Notes under the pieces: model-generated | Told to the model about the DNA's origin: nothing | Database searches by the model: none | What the model saw: only the letters and a program-made list of their open reading frames with translations | Made by a program: the position numbers and the translations under genes | Assembly (NCBI GenBank): GCA_945273835.1 | Contig: CALYPL010000004.1 | Location: 1 to 64,000 of the forward strand | Length of the DNA stretch: 64,000 nt | From: an uncultured Dysgonomonas sp. | GTDB lineage: Bacteria; Bacteroidota; Bacteroidia; Bacteroidales; Dysgonomonadaceae | Reading direction: 5' to 3' | In this document: positions 44,992 to 55,174 of the stretch, piece by piece | Position numbering within the stretch: position 1 is the stretch's first letter | How the letters are laid out: every line of letters starts with the position of its first letter

Positions 44992-45555
44992 ATGAATGAT
45001 TTAGATAGAAGCTCGGATTATAAAAATCCGTCAATGATACGGCTTGCTATGCATACCGGGGCAATATTGGGTATTTTCATGATATTCAGATATTTATTTC
45101 TCATATTAGCGGGTTTTACATCAGACTTGTTTTTATTCTTATATAAATATGTGTTGATTGTAGGTGATTTTCTTATCATCTATTATTACTATTTTAAATA
45201 TAAATTTCAGGACAAAAATGATGTAAAGAACATGGGGCAATGTTTGTTGTTTGTAATTTTGATGTGCTTTTTCGCTTCATTTTTCGAAGGAGCTATCGCA
45301 TATGCTCATTATGAGTTCATTGATCCTTCATTCTATCTGAAAATGATACGCCCGTGGATGGAAATGATCGATACGATTCCTCAGCAAATCCCCAACTATC
45401 CTCCTGAGGCTATTGTGATGCTAAAGGCTATTTTCACGAGTAAACTATATCATATATCGCTTTTGTTTTTTAGCAATGTTATCATGGGGTTCTTTCTTGG
45501 TTTATTTATGGGATTTTTTGCTAAGAATGATTCCAATTTAAAAGGTTTAAAATAA
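44992..45555 (+). CDS. DUF4199 family membrane protein
   Basis: The ORF-track start (44920) is a TTG inside the lon terminator; the ATG at 44992 (MNDLDRSSDYKNPSMIRLAM) gives 187 aa. Four hydrophobic segments are visible: AILGIFMIFRYLFLILAGF, YVLIVGDFLIIYYYY, GQCLLFVILMCFFASFFEGAIAY and ISLLFFSNVIMGFFLGLFMGF. This fits DUF4199, a Bacteroidetes four-helix inner-membrane family of unknown function. It sits 9 bases before a GT2 transferase, a pairing seen in other Bacteroidetes, so it probably helps that enzyme or its lipid substrate. Confidence 0.8.
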   Translation: MNDLDRSSDYKNPSMIRLAMHTGAILGIFMIFRYLFLILAGFTSDLFLFLYKYVLIVGDFLIIYYYYFKYKFQDKNDVKNMGQCLLFVILMCFFASFFEGAIAYAHYEFIDPSFYLKMIRPWMEMIDTIPQQIPNYPPEAIVMLKAIFTSKLYHISLLFFSNVIMGFFLGLFMGFFAKNDSNLKGLK

Positions 45556-45564
45556 TTAGTATTC

Positions 45565-46521
45565 ATGGATATATCTGTAGTCATCCCATTATATAATGAA
45601 GAAGAATCGCTCGGCGAATTGTACAATTGGTTAGCTCGTGTGATGCATGAAAATAATTTTTCTTACGAAATTATTTTTGTAGATGATGGAAGTACCGACA
45701 ATTCTTGGAAAAAAATCTGTGAGTTGAAAAAGGCAGATGATAATATCAAAGCTATAAGATTCAGACGGAACTATGGTAAATCGCCCGCCCTGCATTCAGC
45801 GTTCCAACGGGCTATGGGTGATATTGTCATTACAATGGATGCCGATATGCAAGATAGCCCTGATGAAATTCCGGCTCTGTACAGAATGATCAAAGACGAA
45901 GGCTATGATATGGTATCAGGTTGGAAAAAGAAACGCTATGACCCTCTCTCTAAAACCCTTCCTACAAAATTATTTAATGCTACCGCACGCAAAGTTTCAG
46001 GAATTAAACTTCACGACTTCAATTGCGGACTTAAGGCATATCGCAATGTGGTAATTAAAAATATCGAGGTCTATAACGATATGCATCGCTATATCCCTTA
46101 CCTCGCCAAGATAGCCGGATTTAAAAAAATCGGTGAAAAAGCCGTTCAACATCGTGCCCGCAAATATGGTAAGACCAAATTCGGAGGAATTAACCGTTTT
46201 TTCAACGGTTATCTCGACCTGCTTACATTATGGTTTTTGTCCAAATTTGGTCGTAAGCCAATGCATTTCTTCGGTTTTCTGGGTAGTCTCATGTTCTTAA
46301 TCGGTCTCTTGGCAGTAATCATGCTTGGAGCAAAAAAATTATATTCTATGCACATGGGAGTACCCCACCCTTTGGTCACTAACTCACCTTATTTTTATAT
46401 ATCACTTACAATGATGATATTAGGCACTCAATTATTCTTAGTTGGATTTTTGGGCGAATTAATTTCTCGTAATGCATCTGAACGCAATACATACAAAATA
46501 GAAGAAGAGTTAGGTGTTTGA
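45565..46521 (+). CDS. GT2 family glycosyltransferase, membrane anchored (dolichol-phosphate-mannose-synthase-like)
   Basis: The 318-aa protein has an N-terminal GT-A domain starting MDISVVIPLYNEEESL. It carries the nucleotide-binding FVDDGSTDNSW, the DxD-type metal motif in VITMDADMQDSPDEIP and the acceptor motif DFNCGLKAYR. Two C-terminal helices follow (FFGFLGSLMFLIGLLAVIML and YFYISLTMMILGTQLFLVGF). This is the layout of enzymes that put a sugar on a polyprenyl phosphate carrier. The sugar is unknown. It is cotranscribed with DUF4199, and a terminator overlaps its stop codon. Confidence 0.9.
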   Translation: MDISVVIPLYNEEESLGELYNWLARVMHENNFSYEIIFVDDGSTDNSWKKICELKKADDNIKAIRFRRNYGKSPALHSAFQRAMGDIVITMDADMQDSPDEIPALYRMIKDEGYDMVSGWKKKRYDPLSKTLPTKLFNATARKVSGIKLHDFNCGLKAYRNVVIKNIEVYNDMHRYIPYLAKIAGFKKIGEKAVQHRARKYGKTKFGGINRFFNGYLDLLTLWFLSKFGRKPMHFFGFLGSLMFLIGLLAVIMLGAKKLYSMHMGVPHPLVTNSPYFYISLTMMILGTQLFLVGFLGELISRNASERNTYKIEEELGV

Positions 46522-46535
46522 TTATCTAACTCTTC
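46504..46535 (+). terminator. Terminator overlapping the GT2 stop codon
   Basis: GAAGAGTTAG (46504-46513) pairs with CTAACTCTTC (46526-46535) and is followed by CCGTTTTTTATTTTTT. The last codons of the GT2 gene form the 5' arm. Confidence 0.8.
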
Positions 46536-46866
46536 AATCCGTTTTTTATTTTTTGTATTATCTATATTATGAAATACTTTTTCAGTTTTTAAACAAGTAG
46601 ATAAATACCAAAAAACACATCAAAAGTGTTACTTATGTTACTTTTTGGTTATGCTTGATTAATCGGACACAAAAAACTCATACTATTTCACAAAGCATAA
46701 TCACATACTCGATTGGCTATTCTTTGATAATCTGAATTATTACAAATATTTAAATCGGACTGTTAGTTTGTGTTGACCTTTTATTATTCAAAAAAAATGA
46801 CGAAATTTGTTTTTTGGAAATCTATTATTAACTATTTCAATTATAAATAAAATTTTTGTAATCAAA
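46536..46866. other. Intergenic region before pfp
   Basis: A 330-base A/T-rich gap. The ORF-track extension of pfp to 46807 starts at a non-consensus codon and is not supported. I see no exact TAnnTTTG box, only AATTTTTG next to the pfp ATG and TACTTTTTG near 46640, and no RNA gene. A small AACAC/GTGTT stem occurs near 46615-46631. Confidence 0.4.
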
Positions 46867-48516
46867 ATGGCAAAAAGCGCATTGCAAATCGCCAGAGCAT
46901 CTTATAAACCTAAGATGCCTAAGGCTCTCTATGGACAAGTAAAGATTGAAGAAGGTAAGCCAACCCAATCAGTTGCAGATCAAGAAGAAGTAAAAAAACT
47001 TTTTCCGAACACCTACGGCATGCCCACTCTCAAGTTTGTAGAGTCTAATGAAAAACCTAATTATCCTGTTATGAACGTCGGCGTTATTCTCTCAGGAGGT
47101 CAAGCTCCCGGAGGTCACAATGTTATCGCCGGTATCTTTGACGGGATGAAAAATATGAATGCAGCCAATCGTGTTTACGGTTTCCTAATGGGTCCCGGCG
47201 GATTGGTTGATCATAACTATAAAGAATTAACCGCTGAACTTATCGATGAATATCGCAACACAGGTGGGTTCGACATCATTGGTTCAGGTCGTACAAAACT
47301 TGAAACTAAAGAGCAATTTGACAAAGGTTTAGAAATTCTAAAAAAACTTGATATCAAAGCTCTTGTAATCATCGGTGGTGACGATTCAAACACCAATGCC
47401 TGCGTGTTGGCTGAATACTACAAGTCTATCAACGCTGGAGTTCAAGTAATAGGTTGTCCTAAAACCATTGATGGTGACCTTAAGAATGAAATGATCGAAA
47501 CTTCTTTTGGTTTTGATACAGCATGTAAAGTTTATTCTGAAGTTATCGGTAATATCCAACGCGATTGTAACTCTGCCCGTAAATATTGGCACTTTATCAA
47601 ACTTATGGGTCGTTCAGCATCACATATCGCTTTAGAATGTGCTTTGCAGGTTCAACCTAACTATTGCATCATCTCTGAAGAGGTTGAAGCTAAAGCCTTA
47701 TCTCTTGATGATATTGTAAAAGATATTGCCAATGTTGTGGCTAAACGAGCAGAAATGGGTCATAACTTCGGTACTGTTCTTATCCCAGAAGGACTTATCG
47801 AGTTCATTCCGGCAATGAAAGATTTGATCGCTGAATTGAACGATTTCTTAGCTCATAATCAGGACAAATTTAATGCTACTCCTAAAAACGAACAATTACA
47901 GTTTGTCGCTCAGAATATTTCCGCTAAAAATGCTGCTGTATTAAACAGCCTACCTGAAGGGGTTGCTCGTCAGTTGACTCTTGATCGTGACCCTCACGGC
48001 AATGTTCAGGTTTCACTTATCGAAACTGAAAAATTGTTGGCTGAAATGGTTAAAACCGAATTAACTAAAATGAAAGGCAATGGAAAATATAACGGTAAGT
48101 TTGCTACTATGGTACACTTCTTCGGTTATGAAGGTCGTTGTGCTTTCCCTTCAAACTTCGATGCAGACTATTGTTATTCTTTAGGATATACAGCTTCTGC
48201 ACTTATCGCATCGGGCAAGACCGGTTACATGTCGTCTGTACGTAATACAACTGCTCCGGCCGATCAATGGATTGCCGGAGGTGTTCCTGTTACAATGATG
48301 ATGAATATGGAACGTCGTCACGGAGAAATGAAACCTGTTATACAGAAAGCTCTTGTGAAACTTGACGGCGCACCTTTCAAATTCTTTGCAGAAAGACGTA
48401 ATGACTGGGCTATGAGTTCTGATTATGTATATCCGGGTCCTATTCAATTCTATGGTACTCCTGAATTATGTGATCAGCCTACCGTTACCCTAAAATTGGA
48501 ACAAGCCAATAAATAA
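46867..48516 (+). CDS. pfp: Pyrophosphate-dependent 6-phosphofructokinase
   Basis: The enzyme phosphorylates fructose 6-phosphate with pyrophosphate, reversibly, in glycolysis. The ATG at 46867 ([16 protein letters not shown]) gives 549 aa, the long plant-like form; the ORF-track start 20 codons upstream is not the family start. [14 protein letters not shown] binds phosphate. GGDDSNTNA (Asp173, where ATP enzymes have Gly) and PKTIDGDLK mark pyrophosphate specificity. [13 protein letters not shown] and [18 protein letters not shown] form the sugar site. It is monocistronic and shares a bidirectional terminator with nrdJ. Confidence 0.95.
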   Translation: MAKSALQIARASYKPKMPKALYGQVKIEEGKPTQSVADQEEVKKLFPNTYGMPTLKFVESNEKPNYPVMNVGVILSGGQAPGGHNVIAGIFDGMKNMNAANRVYGFLMGPGGLVDHNYKELTAELIDEYRNTGGFDIIGSGRTKLETKEQFDKGLEILKKLDIKALVIIGGDDSNTNACVLAEYYKSINAGVQVIGCPKTIDGDLKNEMIETSFGFDTACKVYSEVIGNIQRDCNSARKYWHFIKLMGRSASHIALECALQVQPNYCIISEEVEAKALSLDDIVKDIANVVAKRAEMGHNFGTVLIPEGLIEFIPAMKDLIAELNDFLAHNQDKFNATPKNEQLQFVAQNISAKNAAVLNSLPEGVARQLTLDRDPHGNVQVSLIETEKLLAEMVKTELTKMKGNGKYNGKFATMVHFFGYEGRCAFPSNFDADYCYSLGYTASALIASGKTGYMSSVRNTTAPADQWIAGGVPVTMMMNMERRHGEMKPVIQKALVKLDGAPFKFFAERRNDWAMSSDYVYPGPIQFYGTPELCDQPTVTLKLEQANK

Positions 48517-48537
48517 AATCCAATATTATATTATAAC

Positions 48538-48568
48538 AATAAAGGCAACCTATTTGGTTGCCTTTATT
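48538..48568. terminator. Bidirectional terminator between pfp and nrdJ
   Basis: AATAAAGGCAACC pairs perfectly with GGTTGCCTTTATT (13 bp, 5-base loop), with A/T-rich flanks on both sides. It serves the two convergent genes. Confidence 0.88.
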
Positions 48569-48591
48569 ATTTACCTATAATTATTTTGAAA

Positions 48592-51147
48592 TTAACCGCA
48601 TTTACTTGCTCCACAGTTAGTACACTTCATACATCCTTCCGAATAGATAAGTGTTTCCTGCTCGCAAACAGGACATTTGGCTCCCTTAGCTTCCGATCCT
48701 GACGGCAAATATTTTTTAAGAGCCCGTTCAACTCCATTTTTCCATGTATTGATAGTCTCACTATTAAGTTCTAAGGCTTGTACTAACTTAACTACCTGAT
48801 CTATAGGCATACCATATCTTAACACACCTGAAATCAGTTTAGCATAGTTCCAATATTCAGGATTAAACTTCTCATTCAAACCTTCGATTGTCGTTTTATA
48901 TCCACGACGGTTTTTAAACTGGAAGTCGTATGATCGTTCACCTTCATCATTAACTGTTTTAATGATTACTCCATGATTGATATTTTTAGGTAGCATAATA
49001 CCTTCATCATCATCAAGCAAACCTGTAAAAATCTCATAAGGTCTTCCATCCAGTAATCCGATGAATGCAATCCATTTTTCTTTATTGTTCTGAAACTTGA
49101 TAACATCGGCTTCCAACTCTCTTGGTCGAGACTGAACAATAATCGGACGTTCATAACAATCGTCACAACCGGATTCTTTTTTCGTGTTTTTATCTCCACT
49201 GTCAGCAGACACTAATACTCCTGCCCGTGATCCATCTCTATAAACTGTACATCCTTTACAACCACTTTTCCAAGCCTCAATATATAAATCATTTACAAGG
49301 TCCTCTGAAACATCTGATGGCAGATTAATGGTCACACTAATAGAATGGTCTACCCATTTCTGAATACGTCCTTGCATTTTAACTTTCTGCAACCAATCCA
49401 CATCGTTAGATGTTGCTTTATAATATGGTGATTCAGCAATTAGCTTGTCAATTTCATCTGATGTATATTTCTTTGATGTAGAGTATCCTTTAGCCTCCAT
49501 CCAAGTCACAAATTTGTGGTGGAAAACGATGTATTCTTCCCAAGAATCTCCGTTCTCATCTACGAAATCGACACGGATGTCTTTATCATTCGGGTTAACT
49601 TTGCGTCTTCGTTTATAGACAGGAAGGAAAACAGGTTCTATACCTGAGGTAGATTGAGTCATTAGACTTGTCGTTCCCGTAGGAGCAATTGTAAGGCAAG
49701 CTATATTCCGACGACCATAGGCTTCCATATCCTTAATTAATTTTGGATCTTCGGTTGCTAAACGATTGATAAATGGATTATTTTTCTCTCTATTAAAATC
49801 AAATATTTCGAATGCGCCACGTTCTTTTGCCATATCCACAGAAGAACGATAAGCACTTAAAGCCAACGTGCGTTGCACTTCTTCTGCAAAAGCAGTAGCT
49901 TCTTCTGTACCGTAACGAAGCCCCATAGCAGCTAACATGTCGCCTTCTGCGGTAATACCAACGCCTGTACGACGTCCCTGTAATGTTTTCTTACGAATTT
50001 TTTCCCATAAATGACGTTCAGGCCATTTAACTTCTTCAGATTCCGGATCTTCTTCTATTTTCTTTAATATTTTATCAATCTTTTCAGTTTCGAGATCAAT
50101 AATATCATCCATTATACGTTGAGCTAATGCGACATGTTTTTTAAAGAGATCAAAATCGAAATTAGCTTCGTATGTAAATGGTTTATTCACATATGAATAT
50201 AAGTTAATAGCCAACAAGCGGCAACTATCGTAAGGACACAACGGAATTTCACCACATGGGTTTGTAGATATTGTTTTGAAACCTAAATCAGCATAGCAAT
50301 CAGGAATAGATTCACGTATAATGGTATCCCAAAATAAAACGCCCGGTTCTGCTGATTTCCATGCATTGTGGATGATCTTCTTCCATAATTCGCCTGCATC
50401 TACATCTTTTATAGTGGTAGGTCTTGATGAGTCAATAGGATATTGTTGTTTATAAACTGTATTATTAACAACTGCCTGCATAAATTCATCATCTATTCTC
50501 ACTGACACATTCGCACCGGTCACTTTTCCTTGCTCTAATTTTGCATCAATGAATGACTCAGAATCTGGATGTTTAATTGAAACGCTTAGCATAAGAGCTC
50601 CACGGCGACCGTCTTGGGCTACTTCGCGTGTTGAATTGGAATATCTTTCCATGAAAGGCACAAGACCTGTTGAAGTCAAAGCTGAGTTTTTAACAGGAGA
50701 ACCTTTAGGCCTTATATGTGACAAATCATGCCCCACTCCTCCACGACGTTTCATAAGCTGAACCTGTTCTTCATCAATACGGATAATAGCACCATATGAG
50801 TCAGCTTGACCATCAAGCCCAATGACAAAACAGTTAGATAGAGAGGCAATCTGAAAGTTATTGCCTATTCCTGTCATCGGACTACCTTGAGGTACGATGT
50901 ATTTGAAGTTCTTAAAAAGATCGAAGAGTTCTTGTGCTGTAAGAGGATTCTGATACTTAGATTCGACGCGAGCAATTTCATTTGCTAAACGCCAATGCAT
51001 ATCTACAGGAGATTGCTCATAAATATTACCGAAAGCGTCTTTCAAAGCATATTTATTGACCCAGACTTTTGCAGCCAGTTCATCGCCTTTAAAATATTCA
51101 AGCGTAGCATTATAAGCTTCGTCAAATGTATAAGTTTTTAATTTCAT
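48592..51147 (-). CDS. nrdJ: Vitamin B12-dependent (class II) ribonucleotide reductase
   Basis: The enzyme makes deoxyribonucleotides using adenosylcobalamin to form its thiyl radical, with or without oxygen. The 851-aa protein has SNCFVIGLDGQADSYGAI (active-site Cys region) and RRGGVGHDLSHIRPKGSPV. NPCGEIPLCPYDSCRL carries the radical Cys and Glu, and PTGTTSLMTQSTSGIEPVF binds phosphate. A C-terminal zinc-ribbon-like tail (CPVCEQE...CMKCTNCGASKCG) replaces the usual redox Cys pair. A TSCPD-like domain precedes it at about 680-800. No cobalamin riboswitch is recognisable upstream. Confidence 0.95.
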   Translation of the reverse strand: MKLKTYTFDEAYNATLEYFKGDELAAKVWVNKYALKDAFGNIYEQSPVDMHWRLANEIARVESKYQNPLTAQELFDLFKNFKYIVPQGSPMTGIGNNFQIASLSNCFVIGLDGQADSYGAIIRIDEEQVQLMKRRGGVGHDLSHIRPKGSPVKNSALTSTGLVPFMERYSNSTREVAQDGRRGALMLSVSIKHPDSESFIDAKLEQGKVTGANVSVRIDDEFMQAVVNNTVYKQQYPIDSSRPTTIKDVDAGELWKKIIHNAWKSAEPGVLFWDTIIRESIPDCYADLGFKTISTNPCGEIPLCPYDSCRLLAINLYSYVNKPFTYEANFDFDLFKKHVALAQRIMDDIIDLETEKIDKILKKIEEDPESEEVKWPERHLWEKIRKKTLQGRRTGVGITAEGDMLAAMGLRYGTEEATAFAEEVQRTLALSAYRSSVDMAKERGAFEIFDFNREKNNPFINRLATEDPKLIKDMEAYGRRNIACLTIAPTGTTSLMTQSTSGIEPVFLPVYKRRRKVNPNDKDIRVDFVDENGDSWEEYIVFHHKFVTWMEAKGYSTSKKYTSDEIDKLIAESPYYKATSNDVDWLQKVKMQGRIQKWVDHSISVTINLPSDVSEDLVNDLYIEAWKSGCKGCTVYRDGSRAGVLVSADSGDKNTKKESGCDDCYERPIIVQSRPRELEADVIKFQNNKEKWIAFIGLLDGRPYEIFTGLLDDDEGIMLPKNINHGVIIKTVNDEGERSYDFQFKNRRGYKTTIEGLNEKFNPEYWNYAKLISGVLRYGMPIDQVVKLVQALELNSETINTWKNGVERALKKYLPSGSEAKGAKCPVCEQETLIYSEGCMKCTNCGASKCG

Positions 51148-51364
51148 TATTATATTATATTTGATTTTCTCTCTTTTTTTGGGAGTGCAATATTAATAAT
51201 AAGATATTTAATTGCAAAACAAGAATCAATTTAGTTATTGACAACGTTAAAAAGTTTTCTTAAAAAAACAAACAACACACTATCAAACAATATTTTAACA
51301 AATTGATATTTTATGAAATATTTTCCATTTTGACAATTATCATTCTAATTTGATTACACAAAAC
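51148..51364 (-). other. nrdJ upstream region
   Basis: Together with the terminator that follows it, this is a 314-base gap. It is A/T-rich, with no exact promoter consensus, no clear cobalamin riboswitch (no B12-box-like conserved core) and no small gene. Confidence 0.4.
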
Positions 51365-51405
51365 AAGAGACCGGACTATTTAATACATAAACAGTCCGGT
51401 CTCTT
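51365..51405 (-). terminator. Terminator after the zinc-ribbon gene
   Basis: AAGAGACCGGACT pairs perfectly with AGTCCGGTCTCTT (13 bp) around a 15-base loop. It lies 57 bases downstream of the zinc-ribbon gene and ends grpE-dnaJ-nif3-zinc ribbon on the minus strand. Confidence 0.8.
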
Positions 51406-51461
51406 TATTGTTTTATGATTAAGTAAAAAAAATATTAAAACAAATATATTTAATGTATGAT

Positions 51462-52223
51462 TTATTTTACTTCGGCACCTACCAATTCTGGATCAATCAT
51501 AATACGTCCGCAATACTCGCAAACGATAATCTTTTTCCCCATTTTAATATCCATTTGTTTTTGAGGTGGAATTTTGTTGAAACATCCTCCACAAGCAGCA
51601 CGTTCTACACAAACAACAGCTAAACCATTACGAGCGCTTTTACGGATACGTCGAAATGCTTGCAACAGACGAGGTTCGACTTCTGTTTCTATTTTTTTCA
51701 CTTCTTCACGAAGTTCTTCTTCCTGCTGTTTAGTTTCGGAAACGATTCCATCAAGCTCTTCTTTCTTTTGAGCAAGATCTTCGGTACGTTCTACTAAGTT
51801 TTTTTTGCTTTCAACTATTTGTTCTTCAAGATTTTTAGATGCTTGCGTAAATTCACGAATTCGTTTTTCTGCTAATTCGATTTCAAGTTTTTCAAAATCA
51901 ATTTCTTTACTCAAATGATCAAATTCACGATTATTACGTACGTTGTCGAGTTGTTCTTTGTATTTGTCGCTCTTCATCGTGCTTTCCTGTATCTTGATTT
52001 TGAACTGAGCTATAGCTTCATTAGCTTCTTTGTTTTCAGCTTCGTATTTCTTAATACGGGTTTCTAAACCAATCAGCTCATCTTCAAGGTCAGCAACTTC
52101 TAAAGGAAGCTCTCCTCGCAAAATCTTGATTTTATCAATTTCAGATAACTTTTGCTGTAAGTTATAAATTGTTTTGAGCTTGTCCTCAACAGCCAATTCT
52201 TTCTCTGTTTGTTTCTTTGCCAT
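51462..52223 (-). CDS. Coiled-coil protein with C4-type zinc ribbon (zf-RING_7/DUF164-like)
   Basis: The 253-aa protein is a long coiled coil (about 10-185) rich in Glu and Lys (LQQKLSEIDKIKILRGELPLE). A C-terminal zinc ribbon with CGGC (AACGGCFNKIPPQKQ) and CEYC (IVCEYCGRIMIDPEL) follows. Family members in other bacteria bind nucleic acids or act in flagellar or cell-envelope processes, but the role here is not known. It lies about 110 bases after the nif3-like gene on the same strand, a pairing conserved in Bacteroidetes. Confidence 0.88.
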   Translation of the reverse strand: MAKKQTEKELAVEDKLKTIYNLQQKLSEIDKIKILRGELPLEVADLEDELIGLETRIKKYEAENKEANEAIAQFKIKIQESTMKSDKYKEQLDNVRNNREFDHLSKEIDFEKLEIELAEKRIREFTQASKNLEEQIVESKKNLVERTEDLAQKKEELDGIVSETKQQEEELREEVKKIETEVEPRLLQAFRRIRKSARNGLAVVCVERAACGGCFNKIPPQKQMDIKMGKKIIVCEYCGRIMIDPELVGAEVK

Positions 52224-52334
52224 AATTTTTATTTTTAGTTAAAATATCAACAATAAAAAATGCAGTAATCCGCCCGATATAAAAGACTTCTTACCACATC
52301 ATTTGTAATATAGTTGGAGTAAATCTCAACTCAA

Positions 52335-53429
52335 TTACAAATACTTAACAGGATTAATATCACATCCTGACATATATAATGCAAAGGTAGGATATTTTTC
52401 TGAAATTAGATTGTAAAATATATTTTTTGTGTAGATTTCGGATTCGTAATGACCGACGGTAGCCAATAATATCCTATCTTCCACATCATAGTAATCGTTA
52501 TACTTAGCTTCTCCGGTAATAAAGACGTCTGCACCATAATCAATAGCCTTCGGGATGAGGAAAGCACCGCTACCGCTGCAAATGGCAACGTCGCGAACGG
52601 ATTTACCTCTTAATGATGAATGCTGGACAACTGACAGATGAAAAGTATCCTTGAGCTTATACAGAAAATCCTCTTCGTCCATTTCATCAGGCAATGTTCC
52701 AACAATACCGCTCCCCGCCTGAGCCCATGTGTTTTGCAGCGCATAGAAATCATATACGGGTTCTTCATAGGGATGAACAGCGATAAGGGTGCGCTCTATT
52801 TCGGCACGTTTAAAGACCGGCAACACCATTTCGATCCTAACTTCGGGCTCGGTATGCAATTCGCCTATTTCACCACAGAAAGGGTTTGCTTTGGCTCCGG
52901 CTCTGAACGTACCTTGACCTTGCAAATTATAGCTGCAAGAATCGTATTCACCGATAGTACCTGCTCCAGCATTAAACAGAGCATTGCGTACCATATCAAC
53001 TTGCTCTAACGGAACAAAAGTAACAAATTTGAGCAGTTTATCTTTTTGGCGATCGAGAATCCTTACATGTTGAAGCCCAAGCATATCAGCAAGATAATAG
53101 TTTATTCCGCCTGCTACATTGTCAAGGTTGGTATGAGCGGCATAAACAACTATATCGTGTTTGCATGCTTTCATTACACACCTCTCAATATAGTTTCTTC
53201 CTGTTAAAGATTTAAATGCTCTAAATGCCAATGGATGATGAGAAATAATCAGGTTACAATTAAGTGCAATGGCTTCGTCTATCACGGCTTCTGTTACATC
53301 AATGCTCAGAAGTGTGCCTTTAGCTTCCTGATAGACGTTACCTACCTGCACACCACTATTATCAAATCCTTCCTGTAATTGCAATGGTGCTAATTGTTCA
53401 ATAACCTGAATTATCTCTTTGATTTTCAT
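52335..53429 (-). CDS. NIF3-like metal-binding protein (Nif3/YqfO family)
   Basis: The ORF-track start (53438) is a TTG; the ATG at 53429 (MKIKEIIQVIEQLAPLQLQE) gives 364 aa. The two-metal site appears in CNLIISHHPLAFRA (His pair), VYAAHTNLDNVAGGIN (His, Asp) and the C-terminal LLATVGHYESEIYT (His, Glu). The middle (about 130-230) is the CutA/PII-like insert typical of YqfO. It is annotated in databases as GTP cyclohydrolase type 2 or dinuclear metal protein, but its substrate is unsettled. It follows dnaJ by 43 bases. Confidence 0.9.
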   Translation of the reverse strand: MKIKEIIQVIEQLAPLQLQEGFDNSGVQVGNVYQEAKGTLLSIDVTEAVIDEAIALNCNLIISHHPLAFRAFKSLTGRNYIERCVMKACKHDIVVYAAHTNLDNVAGGINYYLADMLGLQHVRILDRQKDKLLKFVTFVPLEQVDMVRNALFNAGAGTIGEYDSCSYNLQGQGTFRAGAKANPFCGEIGELHTEPEVRIEMVLPVFKRAEIERTLIAVHPYEEPVYDFYALQNTWAQAGSGIVGTLPDEMDEEDFLYKLKDTFHLSVVQHSSLRGKSVRDVAICSGSGAFLIPKAIDYGADVFITGEAKYNDYYDVEDRILLATVGHYESEIYTKNIFYNLISEKYPTFALYMSGCDINPVKYL

Positions 53430-53472
53430 AATCCTCAATTTTTAATTTTACTGGTAGCAACAAGATATATTA

Positions 53473-54606
53473 TCAATCGAACATCTTATGAAAATGAGCA
53501 AATATTTTATCTTTTATAGATTTGCTTGGTTGAAAATTAGGAGAGTTTTCAAGTCCTTGCAAGGTATTTTTCTCATTATCGCTCAGTTTTTCAGGAATAT
53601 ACACACTGATATTCACGAGCAGATCTCCTGTGCCGTAACGATTTACACTTGGTAACCCTTTATTACGTAATCGCAACACTTTACCCGGCTGGGTTCCCGG
53701 CTCAATAGTTACTTTTACTTTACCGTCTATTGTTGGCACTACCACAGTTCCACCTAAGGCAGCTGTTGATACACTTAATAATAAATTATAGACCACATCA
53801 TTGTCATCTCTAAACAATTCCGGATGTTGCTCTTCTTCAACAACGATGAGTAAATCTCCGTTTATGCCACCATGACGTGCAGCGTTACCTTTTCCACTCA
53901 TCGACAATTGCATTCCTTCTGCAACTCCGGCAGGGATATTGATGGAAATGACTTCATCTTCGCGAACAATACCTTCGCCAGAACAATGAGCACATTTTTT
54001 AGTTATTACTTTGCCTTCTCCATTACATGTTGGACAAGTTGACTGCGATTGCATTTGCCCTAACATGGTATTTACGACACGAGTAACAACTCCAGAGCCT
54101 TTACATGTCGAACATGTTTGATATGCTGAACTGTTTTCTGCTCCTGTTCCACTACAATGCGAACAGGCTACATACTTATTGACCTTTATTTTCTTTTCAA
54201 CACCGTTGGCGATATCTTTTAAAGTTAATTTTACTTTGACACGTAGATCAGTTCCTTTATTGACTCTCGGACCACGTTGTCCGAAACCGCCAAAGCCGCC
54301 AAAATGACCTCCGAATATATCTCCAAACTGAGAGAATATATCGTCCATAGAGAAACCGCCCGAATGACCTCCAAATCCACCGGGGGCTTCATGCCCGAAA
54401 CGATCGTAGCGAGCGCGTTTTTGTTCGTCACTCAATATCTCATAAGCCTCGGCAGCTTCTTTGAACTTTTCTTCCGCTTCTTTATCACCCGGATTCTTAT
54501 CGGGATGAAATTGTATTGCTTTCTTACGATAGGCTTTTTTTATTTCTTCTGAAGTGGCAGTCTTTGTCACTTCTAAAATTTCATAGTAATCTCTTTTTGA
54601 TGCCAT
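53473..54606 (-). CDS. dnaJ: Chaperone protein DnaJ
   Basis: DnaJ delivers unfolded clients to DnaK and stimulates its ATPase. The 377-aa protein has the J domain with His34-Pro35-Asp36 in [17 protein letters not shown] Gly/Phe-rich linker (about 75-110) and four zinc repeats of the CxxCxGxG kind follow ([32 protein letters not shown]). The C-terminal client-binding barrels complete it. It starts 13 bases after grpE. dnaK is not in the window. Confidence 0.97.
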   Translation of the reverse strand: MASKRDYYEILEVTKTATSEEIKKAYRKKAIQFHPDKNPGDKEAEEKFKEAAEAYEILSDEQKRARYDRFGHEAPGGFGGHSGGFSMDDIFSQFGDIFGGHFGGFGGFGQRGPRVNKGTDLRVKVKLTLKDIANGVEKKIKVNKYVACSHCSGTGAENSSAYQTCSTCKGSGVVTRVVNTMLGQMQSQSTCPTCNGEGKVITKKCAHCSGEGIVREDEVISINIPAGVAEGMQLSMSGKGNAARHGGINGDLLIVVEEEQHPELFRDDNDVVYNLLLSVSTAALGGTVVVPTIDGKVKVTIEPGTQPGKVLRLRNKGLPSVNRYGTGDLLVNISVYIPEKLSDNEKNTLQGLENSPNFQPSKSIKDKIFAHFHKMFD

Positions 54607-54619
54607 TATTTATCCTATT

Positions 54620-55174
54620 TTACTTTGCAACGACAACTTTGGGATACCTGATCACCTTGTCATCCAGAGTATAACCTTTTTGAACACAATCAATAACCTT
54701 ATCTTTATCTTCATCCGATTGAGCAGGAATAGTAGTTATAGCCTCATGTTTATCAGTGTCGAATGGCTGCCCTACTGCGTTGATTTCTTTTATTCCATGC
54801 TTAGACAAAAAATTCTTGAATTTGCCGTAAATCAAATCAACCCCCTCTTTAACGGCATCTACATCATCGGTTGAAGAGATATTTTCCAAAGCACGTTCAA
54901 AGTCATCGACAACTGTTATCACATCAATCAGCACACGTTCGCTGCCCGATTTCAACAAATCAGCTTTTTCTTTCAGAGTACGTTTTCTGTAATTATCAAA
55001 CTCGGCGTTTAGACGCAAATAAGAGTCTTGCACCTCTTTGTACTTAGCTTCCCAATCGGTCACATTGTCAGCTGTTGCGTCATTTTGATCAACCTCAGCT
55101 CGATTATCTGTCACATTATCCGAATTTTGGGTTTCCGGAATCTCTTGAGTCATGTTTTTTTTATCTTCTTCCAT
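54620..55174 (-). CDS. grpE: GrpE nucleotide exchange factor
   Basis: GrpE releases ADP from DnaK. The 184-aa protein has a disordered acidic start and a long coiled coil (about 45-100; WEAKYKEVQDSYLRLNAEFDNYRKRT). The four-helix bundle and the C-terminal beta domain (INAVGQPFDTDKHEAITTIP) then give the standard GrpE order. It is the first gene of grpE-dnaJ-nif3-zinc ribbon. No CIRCE element (the inverted repeat TTAGCACTC-N9-GAGTGCTAA) is seen upstream. Confidence 0.95.
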   Translation of the reverse strand: MEEDKKNMTQEIPETQNSDNVTDNRAEVDQNDATADNVTDWEAKYKEVQDSYLRLNAEFDNYRKRTLKEKADLLKSGSERVLIDVITVVDDFERALENISSTDDVDAVKEGVDLIYGKFKNFLSKHGIKEINAVGQPFDTDKHEAITTIPAQSDEDKDKVIDCVQKGYTLDDKVIRYPKVVVAK

